DNA of 64,000 bases from Sulfurivermis sp040755915 (GTDB taxonomy: Bacteria; Pseudomonadota; Gammaproteobacteria; Thiohalomonadales; Thiohalomonadaceae). Position numbers and translations under genes: made by a program. The stretch spans positions 101,175 through 165,174 of the forward strand of contig JBFLWM010000004.1 in the NCBI GenBank assembly GCA_040755915.1. Reading direction: 5' to 3'. How positions within the stretch are numbered: position 1 is the stretch's first letter; every line of letters starts with the position of its first letter. Below, in pieces: positions 50,170 through 60,979 of this stretch. The notes below the pieces were generated by a model. The model was not told the origin of the DNA, made no database searches, and was given only the letters and a program-made list of their open reading frames with translations.

Positions 50170-53100
50170 ATGACAACGCTGAATACATACGAAGTAAATG
50201 GAAGTTACGATTCCTACCTGAAGAATTTCATTCTCGGCAAGGAAAGCAATGTCGATCACGTGTACGCGGACACAAAAGGAATTCCTACGGTCGGGATTGG
50301 CTATGCTCTAATAATTCAGACACAGGACGCAGATGGCAACAAAATATTTGTTATTAGGAATGATATCGACAAGCACCTGCGCGCCATCGGCGTATTGAGT
50401 GATGGTGAGACCTTCCGTTCGGAGTTTGCGGATGACTATGAAATCTTGAGAGATATTATAAGGACGTTAAACGACTCGTCGTTAACTGCCATGCAACGTA
50501 TTTCTGGTGCTACGGAACTTGTGGGCTGGGATGCGGTCGATCCCGATCTTGCGCCTTTTTCGAACTTTGAATTCACCCTTGGCGCCAACCAGGCACAGCA
50601 ACTCTACGATGTCATCATCAAGGAATATGAAAGCCACATATGGATAAAGTTGAAGTCCGCCTGTGCTGAGGCCGGGGTGTACTATGACGACGAAGCATGG
50701 AAGCTGAATCTGGAAGGCACGGAAGAGCTGGCGACACTTACCTCACTCTCCTATAACAGCCCCGATATTATTGCGGAGTCAAACAAGTTTTTTGCCGCCC
50801 TTGTGCAAGGCGACCGCGCCGCCGCCTGGTTCGAAATAGCTTATCGGACCAACGGCGACAAGAGTAGCGGAATCGCGAGTCGCCGTTTCAAGGAGGCCGA
50901 CGCCTTCCGCCCGCACACCACCGAGGAATGGGATCAGTTCAATCAGCTGTGCATCGACCGGCAGGGAGAAATCGCGGCCTACCATGTCAGGTACGGAGCA
51001 CCCTCCAATGAGTATGTGATCAACTGGTCCTTTCCGGTGGACGATCACTACGACCTGGCGTTCATTCACCAGCACAACGAAGCCGGCAACATCATTCCCC
51101 TCTGGACGGACGCCAAGACCAGCCAAGCCACCTGGAAGATGCTGCAAAGCGTCAACCCGCAGGGCGCCACCGTGGTTGCTATGTCCGACGGCAGCCTCTA
51201 CACCGTCACCCGGCAAGGCGTGCTGGTCACCGATGCCGAGGGGCACAGCACATTCCACTACATCGGCAGCAACGGCAAGTGGCAGGACGTCGAGCTCAAC
51301 GACGACGGCACCCTGAAACCCCATTACATCGTCAAGAAGGGCGACAGCCTGGGGGCCATCGCCAAGGCGCTGGGCATCAGCCAGCAGGAGTTGCAGGACC
51401 TCAACGGCATCACCGATCCCAACAAACTCAGCGTCGGGCAAAAGCTGCTGCTTCCCGAAGGGACGCCTTTCGAATCCGAGGCACAAGGCTATCTGGACGG
51501 CCTGCGCGCCTTGACCCAGTGGGCCGTGGACAGCGCGCAGCTGCTGGCGGGGGACGAAGCCACGGCGCAGTATCTCGCGGCCATCGAGCGCATCCCGGCG
51601 CATGCGCTGCCGCAGTTGCCGAACGTTCCCACCGACGACCTGCTGCCCGGTGATGATGGATTGCTGGATGGCGAAGCTCCCATCGCCGGCCCGGAACCCA
51701 CACCCGCCCCGGAACCCTATCCCACCACCCCTCTCCCCAGCAGTCCCAAGATTCCCCCCATCAGCCTCGGCCAGATAGGGGGCCTCGACCTCGACATCAA
51801 ACTCGACCTCGGTAATCTGTCGCCCAACTGGCAGTTCCCCAGTCCCGGCTTCACCCTCAACCTCGGCGGCCTGGGTCTCAACGGCGCCGGCCTCAACCTC
51901 GGCCACCTCGAACTCCCGCCCGCCTTCCAAAACTTGGTCGACGCCGCCCCGCAGCTCAAGAACCAATACGAAGTCCTGCAAGCGGCGCTGGACGCCGGTG
52001 ACTGGGGCAAGGCGGCGGGCCTGGCACAAAACTTCCTCAACACAGCCTCCCATGCCCTGACCGGCGAGGATGCCATCAACATCGACCCGTCCACACTCAA
52101 GCTCCTCGACGACGCCACCCGCTTCAGTCAGGCCCTCGACCGCGGCGACGTCATCGGTCTGCTTACCTCCGGCGGCAGGCTGGTAGACGCCTTCGGTTTC
52201 GACGGGCTGGAACTCGACCTGGATTCAAATGCCACCCTCCAGGGCCTCGGCGCCGTGGCCGCGCTGCACACCGCCCTGCAAAACGGCGACAGCGCCGCCA
52301 TCTTCAAATACGGCCTGGCAACCCTCGACTACATCGATGGCCTGGACGGCAGTGCCGACTGGGGGGCACTGGGCGGCATGCAAAGCAACCTCGGTACCGC
52401 GTCCTCCCTCACCGGCCTGCTCAATGCCCTGGACAGCGGCGACAGCGCCGCCGCTCTCAGCAGCGGCCTGCAACTGGCCCAGCAGGTCTCCTCTATGGCC
52501 GGCAACACCGCCCTCGCCAACACGCTCGGCCAGGCCGTGCCTTGGGTGGCCATGGCCGTCTCGCTGTCCCAGGGCAATGCCATTGGCGCGGTTGCCAGCG
52601 CCATGATGTACAGTGGTAATCCCTACGTCATGGCAGCGGGCTTCGTACTCTCGCTCGCCAGCTCTTTCCTTGGCGGCGATGCTCCACCACCCACCGCCCA
52701 CTCGCGCTGGGAATACGACGAAGCCACCGGCGAGTTTGTCGAGCACGACGCCGAGTCCGCCGACGGCGGTAGCCTCGACACCCTGCGCCAGTTGGCCCAG
52801 GGCTACCAGGCCGGCCTCGACCAGCTCATCCAGCTCACCGGCGGCCAGCTGGCGCGCACCGACCTTATCCAGAGCATCGACTTCGTGCAGAGCGACACGC
52901 GCCTGTATATAGGCGGCGAACGCTACGACTTCAGCCACGCCGGGCAGGGCCTGGAAAAGGCCATCCTCGACGCCTTCAGAAACCAGATACAAATCGAAGG
53001 CGGCGACCCCCTCCTCAAGCGCGCCCTGTACAACTCCGAGGCGACCACGATGGCCGAACTCGCCGCCGACCTGGAAGCCGCCCAGGCCTGGCGCAACTAC

Positions 53101-56100
53101 CAAGAAGGCCGCCTCGTCCTCGACGAGAACGGCCGGCCGCTGGACGCCGAAGGACTGCAACGCTTCGAAGCCGACCGTCAGGCGCTGGAAGCCGGCGAAC
53201 TTTCCCCGGAAGACTTCAACGCCCGCTACCGCCTCACCACCGTCCAGGCCCACGTCGACGGCATCATCGATGCCATTCCCGCCGATGCCCTGAGCGACTA
53301 CCAAAGCCTCCTCACCGAACAGCAGGCCAACGCCGCGGAACTCGCCCGCCTGCCCGGTGAACTGGACGCCCTGCGCAAACAACTCTTGCAGCAGAGCATC
53401 AGCGCCGCCTTGGATAACGACAGCGAAGCCGCCGAACAGGCCCGCCAAAAGCTCACCGCCCATATCGCCGAACTCGAAGCGCGCCAGACCGAACTTACCG
53501 CGCGCCAGGAGGCCATCGCAGAACAACTCGACCACCTGCACGACGCCCATCCAAATATCGACGAGGCGCTGCACTGGCAGTCCACCCTCGACCAGGCCGC
53601 CACCCTGGCCCTGGACCAGCCGCACTGGTCCGACAACGTCACCCGCCTCGGTGCGCTCATCGAGCAGATTGACCCCGACTTCCTGCACCGCACCGATCTG
53701 GCCGACCTCGAAGTGGAACTCCAGGATGGAAAGCTCATCCTGCGCACGGCGGAGAAGGACTATCAGGGCGCGGAACAAAAAGAACTGGCGATCGAAAACT
53801 GGGAGAGCTGGGACAAGGACAACAGCCACATCCGCCTGGAAAACGGCAGCCGCGTCAACCTCCAGGCGCTCATCACTGCCTACGGCATCACCGACGGCGG
53901 TGGCCCGGTGGATATGGGCGAGGCGGCGGCGCTGCGCTTTGTAAACGTGGAAGGTATCGATGCGCCGAGGGTCGGGCAGGCCATCGGCGGCACCGGGGCG
54001 GACGACGTTCTGCGCGCCGGCTACGAAACCGTCTGGCTGGACGGCGGCGTCGGCAACGACACCCTCGTCGGCAGCGTCGGCGATGACGTACTGCGCGGCG
54101 GGGCGGGCGCGGACGCGCTTGACGGCGGCGCGGGCAGCGACACAGCCCTGTACGATGATTCGGATGCCGGGGTGTTCGTCAGCCTCGAGGACGGCATCGG
54201 CCGCGGCGGCCACGCCGAGGGAGATACGCTGCGCAACGTCGAGAATCTGGTGGGCTCGGCCCACGATGACGTGCTGATCGGCGATGCCGGCGGCAACCGG
54301 CTGTACGGCGGCGGCGGCGATGATCTGCTGCGCGGCGGCGGCGGCGCCGACGTGCTCGACGGCGGCGCGGGCAGCGATACCGTCGACTATGGCGATTCCG
54401 CTGCGGGAGTGCGCGTCAGCCTGCGCGGCGGCGACGCCGAGGGCGATGTGCTGATCAACATCGAGAATCTGTCAGGTTCGGCGCACGACGACGTGCTCAT
54501 CGGCGACGACGGTGTCAATCGCCTCGACGGCGGCGCCGGCAACGACATCCTCGACGGCGGGGCCGGCGATGACGTGCTGTTCGGCGGCGCGGGGCGCGAC
54601 GTGCTGCTGGGAGGCACGGGCAACGACTACCTCGACGGCGGCGCCGACGATGACGTGTTGCTCGGCGGCGATGGCGACGACATGCTGCTCGGCGGCGGCG
54701 GGCGCAACCTGCTCGACGGCGGGGACGGCACCGACGTGGCCTTGTTCGACGGCGAGTTCGAGTCCTATCGCTTCAGCGTGCGCAACGGCGCGCTGGTGGT
54801 GGAGGGAGATGACAGCCAGGATGTGCTGCTCAATGTTGAGTACGCCAGTTTCAACGGCCACGTGTATGAGGTGAGCAGCCTCATTGAGTATTTCGATACC
54901 GGCTACACCGTCGATGACGGCGGCGAGGTCGTGCAGGGCCAGCGGCGTGAACGTGATGTCATTGCCGCCGGAAACCGTGCGGCGGAGATCGCCTTGGCCG
55001 CAGTGTTCGGTACGGCGGCCGCGCTGTATGCCGACAAGGCCGCAGCCGGGGGCGCTGTCAATTCGACCAGGCCGAATGACGCTGGTTTGAATGATGGCAA
55101 TGTGGCCGCTGACGGTACTGCGTTGGGTGCTGCGGGCATCAGTATCGCGCCGTCGGCGGAGGGAGCGGCGCCCTGGTTGTCTCAGTGGCACCTACTTTTC
55201 GGCAACGTCGGCGTGCAGGATGCTGATATGGCTGGGGCTACGCTGCCGCCAGTGAATGAGCATGTCTCCCTGGTATTGCCTGAAGGCAAGGTTTTTTCGC
55301 CGCTGGTGCAGGAGTCTATGGCGGATGGGCCGATTTCTGGCGAAAACTCGTACCACGAGGGTGACCGTGCAACGCACGCCTATTGTCCAGAGCAACCACT
55401 GATACCACCGGGGGTCTCGTTGGAACCCATAGAGACAGATGAAGATCTGCCGGTACCTGTGGTCCTGAAGTTGCTGAATGCCAATCCCGATTCTCAAATG
55501 ATGATCCGGATTACCGGCCTGCCGCCGGGGGCGAAACTGTCTGCTGGCATTGAAGTGAAGCCGGGTGAATGGGCGCTTACCGAGGCCGACGTTCCTGGGC
55601 TCATTTTTTTACCTCCCGCGCACAGCGATCTGGATTTTGTGCTCCGCGTTACCGTAGTGGTATACGACGGCAAGGGCCGTGTGGCCGCTTCCATCTCCGA
55701 GGAGCAGATAGTCATCCATGCGGTGGCGGACATGCCGGAGCTTGCCGCTCTGGACGCGGCGGGCGACGAGGATACTGCCATTCCACTGCGCATCGGCGCC
55801 CGCTTTGCCGACATGGACGGCTCGGAAATTCACCGTCTCGAACTGGAGGGCATTCCGGCCGGGACCGTGCTGTCCGCCGGCTGGCGCGACGATGCCGGGC
55901 TTTGGCATCTGGCTCCGGAACAGCTGGACGGCCTGACGCTCACGCCACCCGAGCACAGCGACGTGGATTTCACCGTTACCGTGCGTGCTTTTGCCACCGA
56001 GCGGGCCAACGGCAGCGAGGCGGTGGCGACAACACAGTTCGAAGTGGCCATCAACGCCGTGGCCGACGCGCCGCTGCTCGACGTGCTGGACATCGTTACC

Positions 56101-59100
56101 GACGAGGACACCATTCCGCCCGTGGATATCGGTGCGGCGCTGGTGGACATGGACGGCAGCGAACTGCTGTCGGTGCTCATTGAGGGGGTTCCGGAAGGTG
56201 CCCGCCTGTCCCACGGCAGCGAGTTCGCCCCCGGGGTGTGGCGCCTGGAACCACAGGATATGGAAGAGCTGATCCTGTTTCCCCGCGAGCACAGCGACGA
56301 GGATTTCCAGCTGCGCATCACGGCGACTGCAACCGAGCAGGAAAACGGCCATCAAGCCCATACCGTGCGCCTGCTCAACGTCACCCTCAATGCCCGCGCC
56401 GACGGCGCGATCATCGATACCCAGGCCGCCACCGGCCAGCAGAACCAGTTCATCGACCTGGTCATCGACACCACACTGATCGATGGCGACGGCTCAGAGT
56501 CTCTGGCCGTCGAAATCAGCAACGTCCCGCCCGGCGCCACCCTTTCGGCGGGTACCGACCGCGGGGATGGCGTCTGGCGTCTTACTACCGAGCAGTTGGC
56601 CGGGCTGAAAATCCTCCCTCCGCTGGATGCGATCGGCAGCTTCCGCCTCACCGTTACCAGCTTTGCCACGGAGGTCGCCAACGGCGATATCGCAGTCAAT
56701 CACAACGTGCTGGACGTGAACGTCATTCCGCAGCCGAGTACGCCGGGTCTGTCGGTGGCGCCGCTGGCCGGTGTGGAGGACGAACCGCTGGCGATGAACA
56801 TTACCGTGGACACTTCCGTCCTCAAGGCCCATGAGCGTCTCGTCATCGAGATCGCCGGCCTGCCCGACGGGGCGTCCCTGTCGGCAGGGACGCGCGGCGC
56901 CGATGGCGTGTGGCGGCTGACACCGCAGCAACTGGCCGGTCTTATGCTGACGCCTCCCTTGAACGACGACCACGATTTCACGCTGCAGGTCAGCGCCATC
57001 ACCGAGGTGCCCGGTTACCCTGGCATCTCCCAGCGGGTGTCGGCAACGGCCCCGGCGCGCATCGAGGCGCGCGCCGACGGCGTCGATCTCGTCGCCGCGC
57101 CGTCGGCGGGACTGGAGGACGGCTTTGTCGAACTCAAGGTGAAGGCGGTCCTGCGCGACGCAGACAGTTCGGAAGCGGTTACCGTGGAGATCAGCGGTGT
57201 TCCTGCGGGGGCGAGGCTGTCGGCCGGCACGGAACTGGCACCGGGCGTGTGGTCGCTGACTGCCGCCCAGCTCAACGGCCTGATGCTCAAGCCGCCGGCA
57301 GACTGGAGCGGCGAATTGCAGTTGGGGGTGCGCGCGATCACGCGCGAACTGGCCAACGGACATACCCTGGAGCAGACCGCCACCTTGGCGGTCACCGTTG
57401 CGGCGGTGGCGGACGTGCCGGGGCTGGCGCTGGTCGACGTCGCCGCGCAGCCGGGTGCCACCGTGCCGCTCAACATCGCGGCCTGGCTCAACGACACCGA
57501 TGGTTCTGAAACCTTGAGCATCGAACTGCGCGGCCTGCCCGGTGGCGCGACGCTGTCCGCCGGAACGAAGTCCGGTGGTGTGTGGACGCTGACCCGGGCA
57601 GACCTGGGTGGACTCACCATGACGCTGCCCGGGGGTGCCGGCGCGGATTTCCATATCGACGTGACGGCGCGGGCGATGGAGAGCAGCGGTGACGTTGCCG
57701 AGGTGGCGTCGACGCTTGCCGTGCACTACCAGGGAACGGGGGCGCCGTTCCTCAGCGTGCGCCCGTTGGCGGTCAGTTCGCCGACCATGGACGACGACAC
57801 GCTGATCGGCGTCAACACCGTGGATCGGCTGTACGGCGGCGGCGGCAAAGACGTTCTGCGCGGGCTGGGCGGCGACGACGAGCTGTGGGGCGACCGCAGC
57901 GATGCCTCGGCAACCGTGCAGCTCCAGATTCAGGCCGAACTCTCCACTACGGATGGGTCACAGATGTTGCGGGTGGTGATCGCCGATCTGCCGGACGGGG
58001 CGGCCCTTTCCGCCGGCGATCGGCAGCCCGACGGCAGTTGGCTGCTGACGGCGACGGACTTGAGCGGCCTGGTGCTCACCGTGCCCGCTTCCGCCGGCGA
58101 CTTCACCATGACGGTAAGCGCGGTGGCGCTGCCGACTGGCGGTGGTGCCACGCGGGTTACCACCCTGTTGGCCGACGTGTATCTGCCCGACCGTCCCGGC
58201 GACGATTATCTCGATGGCGGTGCGGGCAATGACAGTCTGTATGGTGGCGTCGGCAATGATCAGTTGTACGGCGGCAGCGGCAACGACTACCTCGAAGGCG
58301 GCGCCGGCGACGACCTGCTGGTAGGCGGTTACGGGCGCGACCGGCTGCATGGCGGCGCAGGCGGCGACATCCTGATTATCGACGCCGACGACGATCCCTA
58401 TGACATCAATGGCGGCGATGGCTTCGATACGGCCTTCATCGATGATGACCGCGGCATGTGGTTCCACGCGGGCCTCGCCGAGGTGGAAAAGGTGGTCGGC
58501 GGCAAAGGCGCCGATACGCTTATCGCCAGCGCCGGCGGCACCCTCCTCATCGGCGGCGGCGGTGCCGACACCCTGATCGGCGGCGTCGGCGACGACGAAA
58601 TCCACGTCGACCGCGAAGACCTGCAGTCCGGCTACGTCACCGGCGGCGAGGGGCTCGACACGGCGCTGGTGGCCGATGAACGAGGCGTGGTGTTCGATCT
58701 GGACGGCAGATCGTTCGAGTGGGTGAGCGGCGGCGCAGGAGGCGACACGTTTCTTTACGCTGAGGCGGCCGCCATCGATATATTCGCAGGTGCCGGCAGC
58801 GACCGTGTTCAGAGCGGCGCCGGTGCGGACCGGCTCGACGGCGGCGAGGACAACGACACGCTGGATTACAGCCGCTCCACTGCCGGGGTCGAGGTGGACC
58901 TGGCCGCCGGCGCCGGGCGTGGCGGCTTTGCCGAGGGCGACGTACTGAGCAGATTCGAAAACGTCATGGGAAGCAATCATGACGACGTGCTGCGCGGCGA
59001 CGGCGGCGACAATGTCCTGACCGGCGGCGGCGGCGATGACGCTCTATATGGTGACACGGGATTCGACACTGCGGTCTTTTCTGGCAGGTTCACCGACTAC

Positions 59101-60747
59101 TACAACGGCCACGATCTCCTCGGGATCACCAGGAACGCAAACGGCTCCTACACTGTGGACGGCACCGATGGCCGCGACACGCTGTACGGTATCGCGGCAC
59201 TGCGCTTCGACGACCGCACCATCCACCTGGATGGCCGCAACAACCGCCCGGAGGCGGTAGCGGACATGCTCCACGTGGACGAAGACCAGTCCATCACCAT
59301 CTCCGTTGCCGAACTGCTCGCCAACGACTTCGATTTCGACGGCGACGGCATCGGGCTGGTGGATGTCGGCAATGCCAGCAACGGCACAGTGCGCTGGAAT
59401 GGCGACGGTACCATCACCTTCACGCCCAATGCCAACTACAACAGCTGCACCAATAACGAGTACGACATCCATGCCGCGCTCTATTACGGCGCAGCCGGTT
59501 TCGATTACACCCTCCGTGACAGCAACGGTGCGGAACACTCTGCCAGCGTGACAGTGGATGTGGCGCCAGTGAATGATGCACCAACGATGACTAGGGGGCG
59601 TCCATTCTCCGTGACGGGTTCGATTTCAGGAAAGGGAACTGTGGTCGCCACGGATATTGATTCGAATCCGGAGGAACTGAAATTTACCGCGACAGATCTG
59701 ACCATCTCAAAGACTGTAGATGTCCCGAGTGGTTTGTTCGGATGGAGGATATACAACTACAACCCAGTTGATGGGACCTACTATTTACCAGGATATTCCG
59801 AGAAGTTTGTCGCGACGTCCTATCGTGATGTGACTGACGATCTGGGGCGGCCTACTGGTGAAATCATGCCTTCAGAAGGTCGATTCACAAAGATGGGACA
59901 ATTTCTGCCGACAGCGCCTGTAGTATCCGGAAACACGGTTGAGCTGGAGTTCAGCTACAAGGGTTATCAGTCTCCAATCGCTTACCACTACTGGATCAGC
60001 GAGGAAATGCGGCCTTTTACCATTGTCGTGTCAGATGGCGGTGAGCCGGTTACAGGGCTGAATGTCGGCACCACATCCATTTCGGCGGGGGTGTATCGTT
60101 CCGGGACATGGTGGGAGCCCATCGTTCTGGACATGGATGGAGATGGTATCGAGCTGGTCAGCGTTCAGGCAGGGATCAGTTTCGGTGCTATGGATATGGT
60201 GACAGGTTGGGTAGGTCCCGATGATGGCCTGCTCGCGTATGACTGGAACGGCGACGGTCGTGTGGATGATATGTCGGAACTGGCCTTTTTCGAAGAGGGG
60301 ATGAACGACCTGGAAACCCTGCGTTACCGGTTCGACACGAACGGGGATGGCGTGTTTGATTCCAACGACGACAAATGGCATTCGTTCGGTGTCTGGCGTG
60401 ACGGTAACCAGGATGGCATTTCCAATGAAGGAGAGTTTCTCTCTCTCTCTGAACGGGGGATAACCGCCATTCCGCTTGACTATATTTCCACGGATACGGT
60501 GCTCGATGGCAACAAGGTTGTTGGATTGGGGCGTTATCTGGATGGTGAAGGCATGGAACGTGAGTTGGGGGTTGTATACTTCGACGTACAGGATGTGCCG
60601 GGGGATGACATGTCATCGGTCCAGGCCTTCAATCTGACGACGTTGCTGGCGTCCGATGCCTACTCGGCGTCGGTTGATATCCAACCACATATTATTGAGA
60701 GTGAACATGAACTCTCCACGCTTGTTTACGATGAATATCATAACTGA
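50170..60747 (+). CDS. Giant RTX protein with N-terminal T4-lysozyme-like and LysM domains
   Basis: A 3525-residue type I secretion cargo. Residues about 12-230 resemble phage T4-type (GH24) lysozymes: KESNVDHVYADTKGIPTVGI aligns the catalytic set with Glu25, Asp34 and Thr40. A LysM module (about 384-430, HYIVKKGDSLGAIAKALGIS) precedes a Pro-rich linker and an Ala/Gly-rich hydrophobic region (about 770-838). RTX arrays of GGxGxDxLx units lie at 53986-54760 and 57796-59060, the second split by a repeat. Eight beta-sandwich-like repeats of about 108 residues (DMDGSE ... LPxGAxLSAG ... LTPPxxSDxDF) lie at 55415-58190. A cadherin-like repeat (59248-59586) and an EF-hand-like C-terminal block (DMDGDGIELV, DTNGDGVFDSNDD) complete it. 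AAGGA precedes the ATG. Surface adhesin or secreted antibacterial enzyme. Confidence 0.9.
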   Translation: MTTLNTYEVNGSYDSYLKNFILGKESNVDHVYADTKGIPTVGIGYALIIQTQDADGNKIFVIRNDIDKHLRAIGVLSDGETFRSEFADDYEILRDIIRTLNDSSLTAMQRISGATELVGWDAVDPDLAPFSNFEFTLGANQAQQLYDVIIKEYESHIWIKLKSACAEAGVYYDDEAWKLNLEGTEELATLTSLSYNSPDIIAESNKFFAALVQGDRAAAWFEIAYRTNGDKSSGIASRRFKEADAFRPHTTEEWDQFNQLCIDRQGEIAAYHVRYGAPSNEYVINWSFPVDDHYDLAFIHQHNEAGNIIPLWTDAKTSQATWKMLQSVNPQGATVVAMSDGSLYTVTRQGVLVTDAEGHSTFHYIGSNGKWQDVELNDDGTLKPHYIVKKGDSLGAIAKALGISQQELQDLNGITDPNKLSVGQKLLLPEGTPFESEAQGYLDGLRALTQWAVDSAQLLAGDEATAQYLAAIERIPAHALPQLPNVPTDDLLPGDDGLLDGEAPIAGPEPTPAPEPYPTTPLPSSPKIPPISLGQIGGLDLDIKLDLGNLSPNWQFPSPGFTLNLGGLGLNGAGLNLGHLELPPAFQNLVDAAPQLKNQYEVLQAALDAGDWGKAAGLAQNFLNTASHALTGEDAINIDPSTLKLLDDATRFSQALDRGDVIGLLTSGGRLVDAFGFDGLELDLDSNATLQGLGAVAALHTALQNGDSAAIFKYGLATLDYIDGLDGSADWGALGGMQSNLGTASSLTGLLNALDSGDSAAALSSGLQLAQQVSSMAGNTALANTLGQAVPWVAMAVSLSQGNAIGAVASAMMYSGNPYVMAAGFVLSLASSFLGGDAPPPTAHSRWEYDEATGEFVEHDAESADGGSLDTLRQLAQGYQAGLDQLIQLTGGQLARTDLIQSIDFVQSDTRLYIGGERYDFSHAGQGLEKAILDAFRNQIQIEGGDPLLKRALYNSEATTMAELAADLEAAQAWRNYQEGRLVLDENGRPLDAEGLQRFEADRQALEAGELSPEDFNARYRLTTVQAHVDGIIDAIPADALSDYQSLLTEQQANAAELARLPGELDALRKQLLQQSISAALDNDSEAAEQARQKLTAHIAELEARQTELTARQEAIAEQLDHLHDAHPNIDEALHWQSTLDQAATLALDQPHWSDNVTRLGALIEQIDPDFLHRTDLADLEVELQDGKLILRTAEKDYQGAEQKELAIENWESWDKDNSHIRLENGSRVNLQALITAYGITDGGGPVDMGEAAALRFVNVEGIDAPRVGQAIGGTGADDVLRAGYETVWLDGGVGNDTLVGSVGDDVLRGGAGADALDGGAGSDTALYDDSDAGVFVSLEDGIGRGGHAEGDTLRNVENLVGSAHDDVLIGDAGGNRLYGGGGDDLLRGGGGADVLDGGAGSDTVDYGDSAAGVRVSLRGGDAEGDVLINIENLSGSAHDDVLIGDDGVNRLDGGAGNDILDGGAGDDVLFGGAGRDVLLGGTGNDYLDGGADDDVLLGGDGDDMLLGGGGRNLLDGGDGTDVALFDGEFESYRFSVRNGALVVEGDDSQDVLLNVEYASFNGHVYEVSSLIEYFDTGYTVDDGGEVVQGQRRERDVIAAGNRAAEIALAAVFGTAAALYADKAAAGGAVNSTRPNDAGLNDGNVAADGTALGAAGISIAPSAEGAAPWLSQWHLLFGNVGVQDADMAGATLPPVNEHVSLVLPEGKVFSPLVQESMADGPISGENSYHEGDRATHAYCPEQPLIPPGVSLEPIETDEDLPVPVVLKLLNANPDSQMMIRITGLPPGAKLSAGIEVKPGEWALTEADVPGLIFLPPAHSDLDFVLRVTVVVYDGKGRVAASISEEQIVIHAVADMPELAALDAAGDEDTAIPLRIGARFADMDGSEIHRLELEGIPAGTVLSAGWRDDAGLWHLAPEQLDGLTLTPPEHSDVDFTVTVRAFATERANGSEAVATTQFEVAINAVADAPLLDVLDIVTDEDTIPPVDIGAALVDMDGSELLSVLIEGVPEGARLSHGSEFAPGVWRLEPQDMEELILFPREHSDEDFQLRITATATEQENGHQAHTVRLLNVTLNARADGAIIDTQAATGQQNQFIDLVIDTTLIDGDGSESLAVEISNVPPGATLSAGTDRGDGVWRLTTEQLAGLKILPPLDAIGSFRLTVTSFATEVANGDIAVNHNVLDVNVIPQPSTPGLSVAPLAGVEDEPLAMNITVDTSVLKAHERLVIEIAGLPDGASLSAGTRGADGVWRLTPQQLAGLMLTPPLNDDHDFTLQVSAITEVPGYPGISQRVSATAPARIEARADGVDLVAAPSAGLEDGFVELKVKAVLRDADSSEAVTVEISGVPAGARLSAGTELAPGVWSLTAAQLNGLMLKPPADWSGELQLGVRAITRELANGHTLEQTATLAVTVAAVADVPGLALVDVAAQPGATVPLNIAAWLNDTDGSETLSIELRGLPGGATLSAGTKSGGVWTLTRADLGGLTMTLPGGAGADFHIDVTARAMESSGDVAEVASTLAVHYQGTGAPFLSVRPLAVSSPTMDDDTLIGVNTVDRLYGGGGKDVLRGLGGDDELWGDRSDASATVQLQIQAELSTTDGSQMLRVVIADLPDGAALSAGDRQPDGSWLLTATDLSGLVLTVPASAGDFTMTVSAVALPTGGGATRVTTLLADVYLPDRPGDDYLDGGAGNDSLYGGVGNDQLYGGSGNDYLEGGAGDDLLVGGYGRDRLHGGAGGDILIIDADDDPYDINGGDGFDTAFIDDDRGMWFHAGLAEVEKVVGGKGADTLIASAGGTLLIGGGGADTLIGGVGDDEIHVDREDLQSGYVTGGEGLDTALVADERGVVFDLDGRSFEWVSGGAGGDTFLYAEAAAIDIFAGAGSDRVQSGAGADRLDGGEDNDTLDYSRSTAGVEVDLAAGAGRGGFAEGDVLSRFENVMGSNHDDVLRGDGGDNVLTGGGGDDALYGDTGFDTAVFSGRFTDYYNGHDLLGITRNANGSYTVDGTDGRDTLYGIAALRFDDRTIHLDGRNNRPEAVADMLHVDEDQSITISVAELLANDFDFDGDGIGLVDVGNASNGTVRWNGDGTITFTPNANYNSCTNNEYDIHAALYYGAAGFDYTLRDSNGAEHSASVTVDVAPVNDAPTMTRGRPFSVTGSISGKGTVVATDIDSNPEELKFTATDLTISKTVDVPSGLFGWRIYNYNPVDGTYYLPGYSEKFVATSYRDVTDDLGRPTGEIMPSEGRFTKMGQFLPTAPVVSGNTVELEFSYKGYQSPIAYHYWISEEMRPFTIVVSDGGEPVTGLNVGTTSISAGVYRSGTWWEPIVLDMDGDGIELVSVQAGISFGAMDMVTGWVGPDDGLLAYDWNGDGRVDDMSELAFFEEGMNDLETLRYRFDTNGDGVFDSNDDKWHSFGVWRDGNQDGISNEGEFLSLSERGITAIPLDYISTDTVLDGNKVVGLGRYLDGEGMERELGVVYFDVQDVPGDDMSSVQAFNLTTLLASDAYSASVDIQPHIIESEHELSTLVYDEYHN
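53986..54760 (+). repeat. RTX nonapeptide array I
   Basis: Tandem GGxGxDxLx codon blocks, for example GGAGADALDGGAGSD and LDGGAGNDILDGGAGDDVLF, with two longer inserts containing VSLxxG and ENLxGSAHDDVLIGD. These bind calcium outside the cell. The DNA is GGCGG-rich and repetitive. Confidence 0.9.
55415..57740 (+). repeat. Seven tandem 108-residue domains in the giant RTX gene
   Basis: Each unit has a start like EDTxxPLxI, a DxDGSE or DxDSSE element, then GxPxGAxLSAG, W.L....L.GL.L.PP and a closing strand with VAD at the domain border. Units are divergent in DNA, so the array is old. An eighth unit sits at 57903-58190 inside RTX array II. Confidence 0.8.
57796..59060 (+). repeat. RTX nonapeptide array II, interrupted by a beta-domain
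   Basis: GGGGKDVLRGLGGDDELWGD (57835-57895) begins the array. The eighth 108-residue unit then intervenes, and the array resumes with YLDGGAGNDSLYGGVGNDQL at 58207 and further blocks until GGGGDDALYGD near 59050. Confidence 0.85.
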
Positions 60748-60979
60748 ACGAGCTTTGGCAGCGCGGTACCAAGTGGCAGTGCTGTAGGGAGAGGCGCCTG
60801 GCTATGTTGACGTACCAGCCAAGCCGCCGCACGCCTTCAACTCTAGCAATTGCAGTGAACGGAATCCCGCTGGGTGCCATGGGTGCGCGTCTGCCTGCCT
60901 CCCTTCGCGTGCCAGCGACCATGTGGCATAAGCTCTTTCATCGCAGTGTTTCTGCTGCTTCGATCAGTGTGGGTTGCTC

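Noticed and set aside
53986..59060. Tandem repeats considered as a CRISPR array
   Set aside because: The repeat unit is a coding nonapeptide pattern within one long open frame, without constant-length spacers.
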